A stretch of DNA of 64,000 bases from Aurantiacibacter marinus (GCF_001021555.1 NZ_LDCP01000001.1:124001-188000); one strand, 5' to 3'. Shown: positions 54,010 to 63,335, numbered from the stretch's first letter. The notes: generated by a model from the letters alone, not told the origin. Numbers and translations: made by a program.

Positions 54010-54098
54010 TGGTGCGGTCGAGAAGACTCGAACTTCCACGGGATTTAACTCCCACAGCGACCTCAACGCTGCGCGTCTACCAATTCCGCCACGACCGC
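54010..54098 (-). tRNA. tRNA-Leu (anticodon GAG)
   Basis: Minus-strand 89-nt gene from GCGGTCG to CGACCGC-A-CCA, with CCA encoded. The D arm is GTGGCGGAATTGGTAGACGC, the anticodon stem CAGCG/CGCTG encloses loop TTGAGGT (GAG), and a long variable arm (type II) precedes the T arm GTTCGAGTC. The type II shape and GAG are diagnostic of leucine. Confidence 0.97.
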
Positions 54099-54218
54099 AC
54101 ATCGGTTGGAGTGCGGACCAATGGCCCACCCCGGTAGGAGCGCGCCACTAGCAAAAGGGTTTCCCCGCTGCAAGCAGTGTATTGCGGTGAGGCACAAGTA
54201 CCGCGCGCCGGGGCGCAG

Positions 54219-55121
54219 TTACTCGGGCTTCCAGCCGATCTGCACTTCGCGTGCGGAGCGCGGAATATCGGTTACCGCTTCGCTGACAGGCACGTTTTCT
54301 CCCGGAGCGATCGTGCGCTGCGGCGGTGGCACTTCCCAGCTGTAAACAATGCGGTCACGCGAATCGCGCAGCACGATCAGGATCGTCGGGATCGTGCGAG
54401 TGGTAGTCCCGATATTGGTGATCGTCCCGCTCGCACCGAAAAACTCCGTGCCATTGGGCAAAGTGCGCCGTTCCTGCTGTTCGCGTGGGAAATCAAGCTG
54501 CAGATCCGGCTCTCCAACAGCGAAAGTCGGGCGTTCGACAGGCACCCAGTCGGGCAGGCCCCAGTAAGACACCGCGAAGATCAGGCCTGCTGCCACGACC
54601 GCGAAAATACCCGCGGCCCAGGTCCACACCTTCAGCGGGTTGCGGCGCGGGCGGAACGGAGGCTCTGGATCGAAAGCAGATGCGGGCGGATCGCCGAAAT
54701 CGGTGGATGCCGCGCGTGGCGGGCGGATCTCGTCGCGCAAGGATGACCGTGAAGGGCCTTCCGTTGGCGGCTGGGGTAGTGGGGGATCGGACGAGACTGC
54801 GTCCGGCTGGACGGTTTCAGACTGGACGGTTTCAGAGTGGGCCGTCTCGGTTCCCGCCTGCGCGCCACTGGCATCGGAATCTGGCTCGCTCGTATCCGGT
54901 TGGGCCGGATCTGGTGGCGCTTGGGTCGAGGATTGCGGGTTTGGCGCAGGTTCAGCCTCGTCCGCATTGTCGCTTTCACCGCGGGGCGGAAGATCAAGTT
55001 CAGGGCCATCCTGAAACCAGCTGTGGCGGCATTTCGCGCAGCGCACAGTTCGACCACCCACACCAATCGCGGTATCTGGCACGGCATAGCGTGTCGTGCA
55101 GGCAGGGCACTGAATAATCAT
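54219..55121 (-). CDS. Zinc-ribbon (MJ0042) membrane protein, DUF3426-like
   Basis: 300 residues. The N-terminus is a CxxC-CxxC zinc ribbon (QCPACTTRYAV, VRCAKCRHSWF) of the MJ0042 type. A long Pro/Asp/Ser/Thr-rich linker (about 45-165) carries short repeats (SETVQSETVQPD). A membrane helix (WTWAAGIFAVVAAGLIFAVS) leads to a beta-rich periplasmic domain like DUF3426 (NGTEFFGASGTITNIG, SRDRIVYSWEVPPP). Roles are not established; some relatives are near cell division or export genes. It is divergent from ftsE by 162 bp. Confidence 0.85.
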   Translation of the reverse strand: MIIQCPACTTRYAVPDTAIGVGGRTVRCAKCRHSWFQDGPELDLPPRGESDNADEAEPAPNPQSSTQAPPDPAQPDTSEPDSDASGAQAGTETAHSETVQSETVQPDAVSSDPPLPQPPTEGPSRSSLRDEIRPPRAASTDFGDPPASAFDPEPPFRPRRNPLKVWTWAAGIFAVVAAGLIFAVSYWGLPDWVPVERPTFAVGEPDLQLDFPREQQERRTLPNGTEFFGASGTITNIGTTTRTIPTILIVLRDSRDRIVYSWEVPPPQRTIAPGENVPVSEAVTDIPRSAREVQIGWKPE

Positions 55122-55283
55122 GGGCCGTCGATGTGCCTACGCTGAGCAATCGCATGCAACAAGATTGTCACACTGCAAGAAGCGCTATCTTGCGGCTTTT
55201 TTCCACAAGCGCCAGCGTATATACGCGCTTTGCATGGCTTTTGTGCCCTTCCCGTCGCCCACCCGAGGCTTTAGCTAGGCACC

Positions 55284-56054
55284 ATGAGCGATCCCGAAAG
55301 TTCAATTGTCCAATTTGCCAACGTCGGGCTGCGCTATGGCACCGACCGTGAAGTGCTGAGCGACATCTCCTTCACGCTCTATCCCGGCAGCTTCTATTTC
55401 CTCACCGGAGCCAGCGGCGCGGGCAAAACCTCGATGCTCAAACTGCTGTATCTGGCGCAGCGGCCCAGCCGCGGAATTATTTCCATGTTCGGCGAGGATG
55501 TGATCACACTGCCGCGCAATTGCCTGCCGGGTGTGCGGCGGCGCATTGGCGTGGTGTTTCAGGATTTCCGCCTCGTTCCGCATCTTTCAACCTTCGATAA
55601 CGTCGCCTTGCCGCTGCGCATTTCGGGTATGTCGGAAGAACGGTTGCAGAAACCGGTAGCCGATATGCTGGAATGGGTCGGCCTCGACCACCGCAGCGAA
55701 GCCCGGCCAGAGACATTGTCCGGCGGAGAACAGCAGCGCGCCGCCATTGCCAGGGCCGTGATCGCCCGCCCGGAAATTCTGGTGGCGGATGAGCCGACCG
55801 GCAATGTCGATCCCGAAATGGCGGTCAAACTGCTGCGGTTATTCGAAGCGCTTAACCGGCTGGGCACGACAGTGGTTGTGGCCACCCACGATGTCCACTT
55901 GCTGCGCAAGGTACCCGATTCGCTGATCATGCGGCTGGACAAGGGCAAGCTGTCCGACCCCACCGGCGCGCTGCGATACCCGCCCAAGCGTGATCTGCCC
56001 AAACGTGATCTTCCCAGCCGCGATGTTCCGCAGCGGGAGCTTCCGCGTAAATGA
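55284..56054 (+). CDS. ftsE: Cell-division ABC ATPase FtsE
   Basis: 256 residues. Walker A is LTGASGAGKTSMLKLLYL, the Q-loop VFQDFRLVPHLSTFDNV, the signature LSGGEQQRAAIARAV, Walker B ILVADEPTGNVDPE and the H-loop ATHDVHLL. It forms the FtsEX complex that activates peptidoglycan hydrolases at the septum. The C-terminus has an unusual repeat of five-residue units (KRDLP, KRDLP, SRDVP, QRELP) about 20 residues long. ATG overlap with ftsX (ATGA) shows co-translation. Confidence 0.96.
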   Translation: MSDPESSIVQFANVGLRYGTDREVLSDISFTLYPGSFYFLTGASGAGKTSMLKLLYLAQRPSRGIISMFGEDVITLPRNCLPGVRRRIGVVFQDFRLVPHLSTFDNVALPLRISGMSEERLQKPVADMLEWVGLDHRSEARPETLSGGEQQRAAIARAVIARPEILVADEPTGNVDPEMAVKLLRLFEALNRLGTTVVVATHDVHLLRKVPDSLIMRLDKGKLSDPTGALRYPPKRDLPKRDLPSRDVPQRELPRK

Positions 56055-56971
56055 GCACGCCTTCGCCTATCCGCCGCGGTGCCCCGCGTTTCGGCGATTC
56101 TGCAAGGTTGCTGCAGCAAGCGCGCATTGCCGGGCCGATGCCATGGGTAATCGCCATCATGATCGCGCTGACCGTCATGGCAGCGGCGGCGGGACTGGCA
56201 CTGAACAATATCGCCGGCAGCGCGAGAGATGAAATTGCTGGCGGGATTACCGTGCAGATCGTGGAGGGCGCGCCGATCGAGCGTGACCGGCAGGCAGAGC
56301 GTGCGGTGTCCTATTTTTCCAACCGGGAAGATGTCGCATCGGTCAGGCGCGTGCCTGACGAGGAACTGTCTGCATTGCTTGCCCCGTGGCTGGGTGATGT
56401 CGGCGCGGCGGAAGATGACGGCGTACCCATCCCCGCGCTTGTAGATGTGCGGCTGTCCGGTCCTGTCACCGCACAGCGCCTGCGCAACATGCGCGACGAG
56501 CTACTGGCGCAGGCACCGGCTGCGCGAATTGATGCGCAGGCAAGCTGGCTGGGGCCGGTTTTCGACGCGGTGCGGTCTTTGCAATTCCTCGCCATTGGAC
56601 TTATCGCCCTGCTTGCCCTGACCAGCGCCGCCGCCGTGTGGCTCGCAGCGCGCAGTGCCCTGGGCTCCAACCGAGAAACGATTGAGGTGATCCATCATCT
56701 GGGGGGCACAGACGGGCAGATCGCAGGCATTTTCCAACGCTCCATCGCCTGGGACGCAGCTTTGGGCGGAGCCGCCGGATTGCTGCTGGGACTGGCGGCC
56801 GTATTCATGCTCGGCCAGCAATTTGCTGGACTGGGATCAGGCCTCGTCGCAGGCGGGGGACTTGGCCCGCTGGACTGGCTGGCGATTGCCGCAATTCCTG
56901 TTATCGGCATCGTACTTGCCGTGATCACCGCGCGCTTGACCGTAATCGCTGCATTGCGGCGCATGATATAA
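56051..56971 (+). CDS. ftsX: Cell-division permease FtsX
   Basis: 306 residues. An N-terminal membrane helix (WVIAIMIALTVMAAAAGLAL) precedes a periplasmic loop (about 65-180) that should bind hydrolase activators. Three more helices follow in the FtsX permease domain: FLAIGLIALLALTSAAAVWL, LGGAAGLLLGLAAVFMLG and LAIAAIPVIGIVLAVITARL. RETIEVIHHLGGTDGQIAG is a family segment. It starts within the ftsE stop (ATGA). Both form the septal FtsEX complex. Downstream, after 10 bp, is the DUF218 gene. Confidence 0.94.
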   Translation: MSTPSPIRRGAPRFGDSARLLQQARIAGPMPWVIAIMIALTVMAAAAGLALNNIAGSARDEIAGGITVQIVEGAPIERDRQAERAVSYFSNREDVASVRRVPDEELSALLAPWLGDVGAAEDDGVPIPALVDVRLSGPVTAQRLRNMRDELLAQAPAARIDAQASWLGPVFDAVRSLQFLAIGLIALLALTSAAAVWLAARSALGSNRETIEVIHHLGGTDGQIAGIFQRSIAWDAALGGAAGLLLGLAAVFMLGQQFAGLGSGLVAGGGLGPLDWLAIAAIPVIGIVLAVITARLTVIAALRRMI

Positions 56972-56981
56972 GGCCGACCTG

Positions 56982-57509
56982 TTGCTCCGAACTCTGATCG
57001 CCATTCCTTTTATTGCCTGGGCACTGGGGTTTTTCTGGTTTGCAATCGCCCTGCCGCAGCCGGCAGAGCCTTCTGAAACCGACGCTATCGTCGTGCCTAC
57101 CGGCAGCGGCGGGCGCATCCAGCGCGGGCTGGAAGTGCTGCAATTGGGTGCAGCGGAGCAAATGCTGGTAACCGGCGTGGACCCATCGGTGCTGCCGGGT
57201 GAATTCCAGGTTGAATTCAACGTTCCGGACAGGCTGATGAATTGCTGCGTCACGTTGGGCTTTTCCGCCCTCGACACACGCGGCAATGCGCGGGAAACGG
57301 CTGCCTGGATGGAAGAGCGCAGGTATAATTCGCTGCGCCTTGTGACGGCAGACTGGCACATGCGCAGAGCCGCCGCAGAACTGGCCGACCAATTGCCAGA
57401 GGGTGTTTCTATCGAGCGCGATGCTGTACGATCAGAGGTAAGTCTGTCGACGCTGTTTGTGGAATATCACAAGTTTATCGTGGTCTGGACGCTGCAGGCC
57501 CTGGGATAA
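56982..57509 (+). CDS. YdcF/SanA-like DUF218 protein
   Basis: 175 residues from TTG 56982, the only start that gives the whole N-terminal helix; no strong ribosome site is seen. The membrane anchor LIAIPFIAWALGFFWFAIAL is followed by the DUF218 motifs: DAIVVPTGSGGRIQRGLEVL, TLGFSALDTRGNARETAAWM and LRLVTADWHMRRAAAEL. Family members (ElyC, SanA, YdcF) affect envelope integrity and lipid-carrier metabolism, but the enzymatic role is unsettled. It follows ftsX by 10 bp and precedes plsC by seven. Confidence 0.85.
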   Translation: MLRTLIAIPFIAWALGFFWFAIALPQPAEPSETDAIVVPTGSGGRIQRGLEVLQLGAAEQMLVTGVDPSVLPGEFQVEFNVPDRLMNCCVTLGFSALDTRGNARETAAWMEERRYNSLRLVTADWHMRRAAAELADQLPEGVSIERDAVRSEVSLSTLFVEYHKFIVVWTLQALG

Positions 57510-57516
57510 CCAACCG

Positions 57517-58236
57517 ATGATCGTGCCGCGTAATATCGCTTTTTACATCGCTTTTTATGGCGGGTCCCTGCTGATTTCGGTCGCAGCGGCGGCAGCGACC
57601 TATGTCCGCCCAATATGGGTGCGGCCAATCTGCGACACATGGTCCAGCTGGCACCATTGGTGCTGCACCCGCCTGCTGGGCATCACCATTCGCGAAACGG
57701 GCACGCGGCCCACGATGCCCGTGCTCTACGCCATCAAGCATGAAAGCTTTTTTGAAGCGATTGCGCTGGCGCACACTTTCGATCATCCCGCTGGCGTTGC
57801 CAAGGCGGAGCTGTTCGATCTGCCGTTCTGGGGCCGTGCCGGGCTGGCCTACGGATTGATTCCGGTCGCGCGCGATCAGGGTGCGACAGCGCTGCGGGCC
57901 ATGCTCAGGGCAGGCAAATCCGCAATCGCGCAAGGCCGCTCCATCGTGATTTTTCCCGAAGGCACCCGCGTTCCGCATGGCGAGCACCGTGAACTGCGCT
58001 CCGGCTTTGCGGGCCTGTACAAGCTGTTCCGCCTGCCGGTGGTGCCAGTCGCGATCAACAGCGGCCCTATCTACCGCCGGTTCTGGAAACCGAAAGGCAC
58101 GGTTACCTGGCATTTCGGCGAGGCTATCGAACCCGGCCTCCCCCGCGAGGAAGTGGAACGCCGGGTGCATGAAGCGATCAATACCCTGAATGGCGACCCG
58201 CAGATCGCAAGTGCGCCAGCAGGCGAAGTGGCCTAG
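57517..58236 (+). CDS. plsC: 1-acyl-sn-glycerol-3-phosphate acyltransferase (PlsC type)
   Basis: 239 residues from ATG 57517. An N-terminal membrane helix (IAFYGGSLLISVAAAAATYV) precedes the acyltransferase domain. The HX4D motif appears as HX4E (IKHESFFEA), a variant I know from many proteobacterial PlsC-like proteins. FPEGTRVPHGEHRELRSGF, the substrate-binding block, and VVPVAINSGPIY follow. It makes phosphatidic acid from lysophosphatidic acid. It ends the ftsE-ftsX-DUF218-plsC run; its stop shares CTAG with the convergent Nmad3 gene. Confidence 0.88.
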   Translation: MIVPRNIAFYIAFYGGSLLISVAAAAATYVRPIWVRPICDTWSSWHHWCCTRLLGITIRETGTRPTMPVLYAIKHESFFEAIALAHTFDHPAGVAKAELFDLPFWGRAGLAYGLIPVARDQGATALRAMLRAGKSAIAQGRSIVIFPEGTRVPHGEHRELRSGFAGLYKLFRLPVVPVAINSGPIYRRFWKPKGTVTWHFGEAIEPGLPREEVERRVHEAINTLNGDPQIASAPAGEVA

Positions 58237-58964
58237 CCGATAATCAAGGCGATGATTTGCGCGGCCCAGCGGTGCGCGTCTTTCCGGTCCCCCACATCGG
58301 CAACGAATTCCTGCCCCCGCGCCACGCTTTGCAGACGGTGATCCGGCAGCCAGCGATCAGGCTTGCTGTGATAACTCAACCCGGCCGCGTGCAGCCAGCT
58401 TGGCACTTGCCACAGGCTTGGCGGGCCTCCTGGAACGGTGAGGCGCAGCTCTGAACATGCCGGAGCATTGCTGACGCCGCGTCCGCAATACACTGCATCA
58501 TTGCTGGCATGCATTCCCAACGCATGCGGATGGTCAAGAGCTACCAATTCGCCGCGTTGACCCGCGTCGCAAGTAGCCAGATGCACCACTTGTTCGATTT
58601 CCAGAAAACCGAAAATGCGGTGGTGCGCGGGCGCTTTGCCATCGCGAAACAGGCCAAAGAACACGAACAGATCGCCCGCGCCCACGCCATGATTGGCAAG
58701 ATGCGTCTGCGCCGCGCCGCATTGGCCAAGATAGGCGCGGCCCGCACCTGTAAACATCGGATCGTTATGGCAATTGTCATGGCCCGTCAGCCTGCCGCGA
58801 CTGGCTCGCCCCGCATGATCACCAAGCCCCAGCGCACCATAACTCGTCCGCGAAATTCCCTGCGTATCCGGGATCGGCAGGCTGATGGCGCGCCCGTCCA
58901 CAATCGGCGAAGGCCCGCCGCCGGAACTGCTGTCGAAACCCTTTCGGCTGAGAATGATTTTCAT
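58233..58964 (-). CDS. Nmad3-like protein (nucleotide modification associated domain 3)
   Basis: 243 residues from ATG 58964. The N-terminus LSRKGFDSSSGGGPSPI and then SLPIPDTQGISRTSYGALGL, with GAGDLFVFFGLFRDGK and IVGFLEIEQ-type text (FGFLEIEQVVH), matches what I know as the Nmad3 family, found in phages and bacteria and linked to modified DNA bases. I see no signal peptide or membrane span. The activity is unknown. It stands alone between plsC and putA, without DNA-modification, restriction or phage genes beside it. The family call is by memory of the N-terminal motif and should be checked. Confidence 0.6.
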   Translation of the reverse strand: MKIILSRKGFDSSSGGGPSPIVDGRAISLPIPDTQGISRTSYGALGLGDHAGRASRGRLTGHDNCHNDPMFTGAGRAYLGQCGAAQTHLANHGVGAGDLFVFFGLFRDGKAPAHHRIFGFLEIEQVVHLATCDAGQRGELVALDHPHALGMHASNDAVYCGRGVSNAPACSELRLTVPGGPPSLWQVPSWLHAAGLSYHSKPDRWLPDHRLQSVARGQEFVADVGDRKDAHRWAAQIIALIIG

Positions 58965-59053
58965 GTCATATACCCTGCGCCAACACCATTGCCGCTGCAA
59001 TGCGCCAACTTTGCTTGCTTGCAGATGAAACCATATGCGAAAGGGCTGCGCAG

Positions 59054-62000
59054 ATGACTATTGATCGACTCGCGCTTCGCCAGGCTTACCGCATGGAAGA
59101 AGAAGCCTGCATCGCCCAGCGGCTGGAACAGGCTGCTCCCGTATCCGCCCTTCATGGCAATGCTGCGGCATTCGCCACGAAGCTGATCGAGGGTGCGCGC
59201 AAACGCACCAGCAAGGGGCTCGATGCCTTCCTCGCCAGCTACGGCCTCAACACCGAAGAGGGCATCGCACTGATGTGCCTGGCAGAGGCATTGCTGCGCA
59301 TTCCGGACCAGCAGACAGCTGATGCGCTGATTAGGGACAAGCTGGCCAATGTCGATTGGGCGGAGCATCTTGGGGAAAGCAAGTCGGTGTTCGTCAATGC
59401 CGCCACCTTCTCGCTCATGCTGACAGGCGAAGTCCTGCGCGGCGGTGTGCGCAGCGAAGCTGGCCTTGCGAACACCTTGCGCCGCACCACGGGGCGCTTG
59501 GGAGAGCCGGTGATCCGGCAGGCAGTGCAGCAGGCGATGAAAATTCTCGGCGGGCAATTCGTCTATGCGCGTACCATCGAAGAGGCGATGAAACGCGCCG
59601 AGCCGGAGCGCAAGAAACGCATCGCCCACAGTTTCGACATGCTGGGCGAAGCGGCGATGACGTTTGAGGATGCCGAAAACTACGCCCGCGCCTATTGGCA
59701 CGCGATCGAACGGCTGGCCAAGGAACCGGGCGGCGTACACGGCGGGCCGGGCATTTCGGTGAAGCTGTCCGCGCTGTATCCCAAATACGATTTTCTCCAC
59801 GCCGCCGCTGCGCGCAAAGCCATCGTTCCTGTCTTGCGCGAACTGGCAGAGCAGGCGCGGGAGGCGGATATCCACTTCACCGTCGATGCCGAGGAAGCCG
59901 AGCGGCTGGAACTCAGCATGGATATTTTCGAAGATTTGTTGGCGGACGATACGCTGTTCACCAAGGCAGACGGCACGCAGTGGGACGGTTTCGGCCTCGC
60001 CATCCAGGGCTATCAGAAACGTGCGGTGGAGCTTTGCCGCTGGACCGCGCGGGCTGCGCGCAAGCATGACCGAAAGCTGTTCGTGCGGCTGGTCAAGGGT
60101 GCCTATTGGGATGCCGAGATCAAGCTCAGTCAGGTCGGCGGGCATACCGACTACCCCGTGTTCACCCGCAAGATCGCCACGGATGTGTCTTACCTCGCCT
60201 GCGCGCGCGAACTTCTTAAAGCGGACGACGTGATCTTCCCTGCTTTCGCCACGCACAACGCCTACACCGTGGGCGCGATCAAGGCCCTGGCGGATGACAT
60301 GGCCTCAAGCAGCGGTGCGATAGGCCAGAAAAGTGCCGGGAGGGCGTATGAGTTCCAGCGGCTGCACGGCATGGGGGAGGAAGTGTATGACACGCTCGCG
60401 CAGCTCGAAGGCAATGATCTTACCACCGTGCGCATTTACGCGCCTGTTGGCGGGCATAAGGAACTGCTTGCGTATCTGGTGCGCCGTCTGCTGGAAAACG
60501 GGGCGAACTCCAGCTTTGTGAACCGCATGGCCGATGCCGATGTGCCGGTGGCGGATATGGTGACGGACCCTGTCGCAGAGCTGGCCGCGATGACCCCGCG
60601 CCGCAATCCGACGATCCCCCTGCCCGCGCACATCTATCCCAATCGCCGCAATTCCGCAGGCGTCGATCTGGCCGATCCGCTGGCGCTGGCACCGTTGGTG
60701 GAAGATCTGGAGCATTGGCGCACCGATGATCCCATTGCGCGATCCACCTTGCGCGCCGAACGCGACCGCGCCCGCACAGATGTGCACTCGCCTTTCTCGG
60801 GCCGCGTTGTGGGCCAGTGCATCCCGGCAACATCCAGGGACATAGACCTCGCGATTGCCCGCGCGGTCGCCGCGCAGCCGACATGGGATGCCCTTGGCGG
60901 AGAGGCGCGCGCCGATCTGCTTCTAGCCGCATCCGATTTGCTGGAAGAAAATACCGCGCGCCTGCTTGATCTGTGTGAGCGGGAGGCCGGCAAATCGCTG
61001 CCCGATGCGGTGCTGGAAGTGCGCGAGGCAGTTGATTTCCTGCGCTATTACGCGTGCGAGGCGCGGATGCTGTTCGGCGCCCCGCAGCCGTTGCCCGGAC
61101 CAACTGGAGAGACAAACCTGCTGCGTCTGCATGGCCGCGGTGTGTTTGCCACAATCAGTCCGTGGAATTTCCCGCTGGCGATTTTCATGGGGCCGACCGC
61201 AGCCGCGCTGGCGGCGGGCAATTCCGTGCTGGCCAAGCCTGCCGAGCAGACCCCCCTGATTGCCGCGCTGGCCATTGATCTGTGCCATCAGGCCGGCATC
61301 CCGACAGATGTGCTGCAATTGGTGCCGGGCGATGGCACTGTTGGCGCTGCGCTGACCTCTGACCCGCGTATTGCGGGCGTAGCTTTCACCGGCTCGACCG
61401 GCACCGCACAGAAAATCAACCGCTCGCTCGCCGCGCGTGAAGGGCTGATCGGGATCCTGATTGCGGAAACCGGCGGACAGAACGCGATGATCGTCGATTC
61501 CAGCGCCTTGCCAGAGCAGGTGACGCGGGACGTAATCGCGGCAGCCTTCCAAAGCGCGGGGCAGCGCTGTTCCGCCTTGCGCGTGCTGTATTTGCAGGAA
61601 GACGTGGCCGACACCATGCTCACCATGATCAAGGGCGCTTTCCGCGCGCTGGTAGTGGGTGATCCGGTGGACCTCGCCACAGATGTCGGCCCGGTGATCG
61701 ACGAAGAAGCGAAGGCCAAGCTGGAAGCGCATGTCGCAGAAATGCAGGCAGCCGGCTTCCCCGTCACGCGCCTGCCGCTGCCCGAGATTTGCAAGGACGG
61801 CCACTTCGTCGCCCCGACCATCATCGAAATCGGGTCAATCCTCGATCTGGATGAGGAGCAGTTCGGCCCCGTCCTGCATGTCGTCCGATATCCCGTCGGC
61901 ACGATGCGGCAAGTGATCGACGATATCAACGCCACCGGATACGGCCTGACGCTTGGCCTGCACAGCCGCATCGCGGAAACCCGTGCGTTCGTGGAAGCCC

Positions 62001-62203
62001 ACGCCCGCGTCGGCAATTTCTACGTCAACCGCAACCAGATCGGGGCAGTGGTCGGCAGCCAGCCGTTCGGCGGCGAAGGCCTGTCCGGCACCGGCCCCAA
62101 GGCAGGCGGTCCGCATTATGTAACGCGGTTTGCCACCGAACGCGTCACGACAATCGACACGACAGCTGCGGGCGGCAATGCGAGCTTGCTGGCCGGGGGA
62201 TGA
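59054..62203 (+). CDS. putA: Bifunctional proline dehydrogenase / glutamate-semialdehyde dehydrogenase
   Basis: 1049 residues from ATG 59054; ATG 59000 would add 18 residues. The proline dehydrogenase barrel (about 60-500) has GVHGGPGISVKLSALYPKYD, FVRLVKGAYWDAEIKL and RRLLENGANSSFVNR. The P5C dehydrogenase domain (about 530-1035) has ATISPWNFPLAIFMGPT, ETGGQNAMIVDSSALP with the Glu, and FQSAGQRCSALRVLYL with the catalytic Cys. It channels proline to glutamate. The ribbon-helix-helix repressor domain of E. coli PutA is missing, so this one is an enzyme only. Confidence 0.95.
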   Translation: MTIDRLALRQAYRMEEEACIAQRLEQAAPVSALHGNAAAFATKLIEGARKRTSKGLDAFLASYGLNTEEGIALMCLAEALLRIPDQQTADALIRDKLANVDWAEHLGESKSVFVNAATFSLMLTGEVLRGGVRSEAGLANTLRRTTGRLGEPVIRQAVQQAMKILGGQFVYARTIEEAMKRAEPERKKRIAHSFDMLGEAAMTFEDAENYARAYWHAIERLAKEPGGVHGGPGISVKLSALYPKYDFLHAAAARKAIVPVLRELAEQAREADIHFTVDAEEAERLELSMDIFEDLLADDTLFTKADGTQWDGFGLAIQGYQKRAVELCRWTARAARKHDRKLFVRLVKGAYWDAEIKLSQVGGHTDYPVFTRKIATDVSYLACARELLKADDVIFPAFATHNAYTVGAIKALADDMASSSGAIGQKSAGRAYEFQRLHGMGEEVYDTLAQLEGNDLTTVRIYAPVGGHKELLAYLVRRLLENGANSSFVNRMADADVPVADMVTDPVAELAAMTPRRNPTIPLPAHIYPNRRNSAGVDLADPLALAPLVEDLEHWRTDDPIARSTLRAERDRARTDVHSPFSGRVVGQCIPATSRDIDLAIARAVAAQPTWDALGGEARADLLLAASDLLEENTARLLDLCEREAGKSLPDAVLEVREAVDFLRYYACEARMLFGAPQPLPGPTGETNLLRLHGRGVFATISPWNFPLAIFMGPTAAALAAGNSVLAKPAEQTPLIAALAIDLCHQAGIPTDVLQLVPGDGTVGAALTSDPRIAGVAFTGSTGTAQKINRSLAAREGLIGILIAETGGQNAMIVDSSALPEQVTRDVIAAAFQSAGQRCSALRVLYLQEDVADTMLTMIKGAFRALVVGDPVDLATDVGPVIDEEAKAKLEAHVAEMQAAGFPVTRLPLPEICKDGHFVAPTIIEIGSILDLDEEQFGPVLHVVRYPVGTMRQVIDDINATGYGLTLGLHSRIAETRAFVEAHARVGNFYVNRNQIGAVVGSQPFGGEGLSGTGPKAGGPHYVTRFATERVTTIDTTAAGGNASLLAGG

Positions 62204-62212
62204 GCGCTTCGC

Positions 62213-63181
62213 CTACCGCGTGGCGTAGCCATTGATCAAAAGGAACTCCTCTGGGCGGCCGTCGGAATCCTGATCAAGCTGCGCCGCAACGACGAAGCCT
62301 GTTTCGCGCCCTTGTGGACCATAAAAGCCACCGGTAATCTGATATTCCGGCATTCCACCAAAATTGAGAAGCCCGAAATATCCGGCCCGATCAGTCCCCG
62401 ACAAATCGATATCGACATCGCCCGAAATCGGTCCGACCGTCCGCCGTGCTCCAGCCGAGTCCTCAACAACATAGGAAATCGAGAACCTGATCGAACCGTT
62501 GGTTGTATTTCCGCTAATCGTGCCAGTGCCGCTGACGATCTGTGAGGTTATCGAATTGCCGCCCGCAGGATTGCGCTGGATCAGGAAGCCATCCATCGCG
62601 AGGTCAGTATAGGTCACCGTGGTGGCTGCCGGTATATCGTCGGGGTCGGTTGGCACCCCAAGCGTACAGAACGCTGTCTGGAGCCCGTTGCCTGTCGGCA
62701 GGAGATAACCGGTCCTTCGGCCGTAGGCAGCAGGGGTCCCGGCAACCGTCGACTGGAAAATCGACAGCCGTGTCGGAAGCGGGGTGGTATTCAAATCATA
62801 GCGGACCCGGTCCGCAGCCTGACTTACAATATCGCCCGGTCCAAAGCTTGCCGAAACGCCGCCGCCAAATTCAGTGACTGTCCAGATGGCCGTGCCAGCA
62901 TCAAGATCGATATTGCCACCACCGGAGTAGGGAAAGGCCTGAACAAGACGCGGCACGCCATCAAGTGCCTGTCCGTATTCGATGCAGGCAGTGGCAAAAT
63001 CCTGCACTCCGGTCAGATTAGCAAACTGCGTATACGTAAATGTCGGCGGAGGAGGAGCAGGTGGCGGTGTTGGCGTCGGCGTTGCCGAGCCTGTCGGCGT
63101 TGGGCTGGAATCGTCCCCTCCGCATGACACCAGCAGGAAGCTCGCCAGAACGGCGACACTAGCGTGACCCAATTTTACCAT
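62213..63181 (-). CDS. Lipoprotein with Pro/Thr linker, unknown
   Basis: 322 residues. The signal peptide ends in LVSC (Cys20), a good lipobox. A low-complexity linker follows (SPTPTGSATPTPTPPPAPPP), then a beta-rich domain of about 270 residues with two well-spaced cysteines (DFATACIEYGQ and LQTAFCTLGV). Segments such as TISGNTTNGSIRFSISYVVE and SGDVDIDLSGTDRAGYFGLL suggest an outer-membrane-associated beta sandwich, as in transferrin-binding-like lipoproteins. That comparison is loose. It is convergent with putA (nine-base gap) and divergent from dcd. Confidence 0.7.
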   Translation of the reverse strand: MVKLGHASVAVLASFLLVSCGGDDSSPTPTGSATPTPTPPPAPPPPTFTYTQFANLTGVQDFATACIEYGQALDGVPRLVQAFPYSGGGNIDLDAGTAIWTVTEFGGGVSASFGPGDIVSQAADRVRYDLNTTPLPTRLSIFQSTVAGTPAAYGRRTGYLLPTGNGLQTAFCTLGVPTDPDDIPAATTVTYTDLAMDGFLIQRNPAGGNSITSQIVSGTGTISGNTTNGSIRFSISYVVEDSAGARRTVGPISGDVDIDLSGTDRAGYFGLLNFGGMPEYQITGGFYGPQGRETGFVVAAQLDQDSDGRPEEFLLINGYATR

Positions 63182-63335
63182 GTCTTGCCCTCGATTTTGC
63201 GATCCGAAAAACTACCTTAAAAGGACGGGCGACACCGACCTTGTATCACAGCGACAAAATGCTCGGCGGGCGCTGTGCGGGGGATAATCCGGCGCTGCTC
63301 TTGCCCCCGCACGCCACATCGGGAATCTCTTTCAA

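Noticed and set aside
57517-58236. Loss of catalytic Asp in the HX4D motif of PlsC
   Set aside because: HX4E is a recurrent variant among proteobacterial acyltransferases, so it is not evidence for an inactive enzyme.
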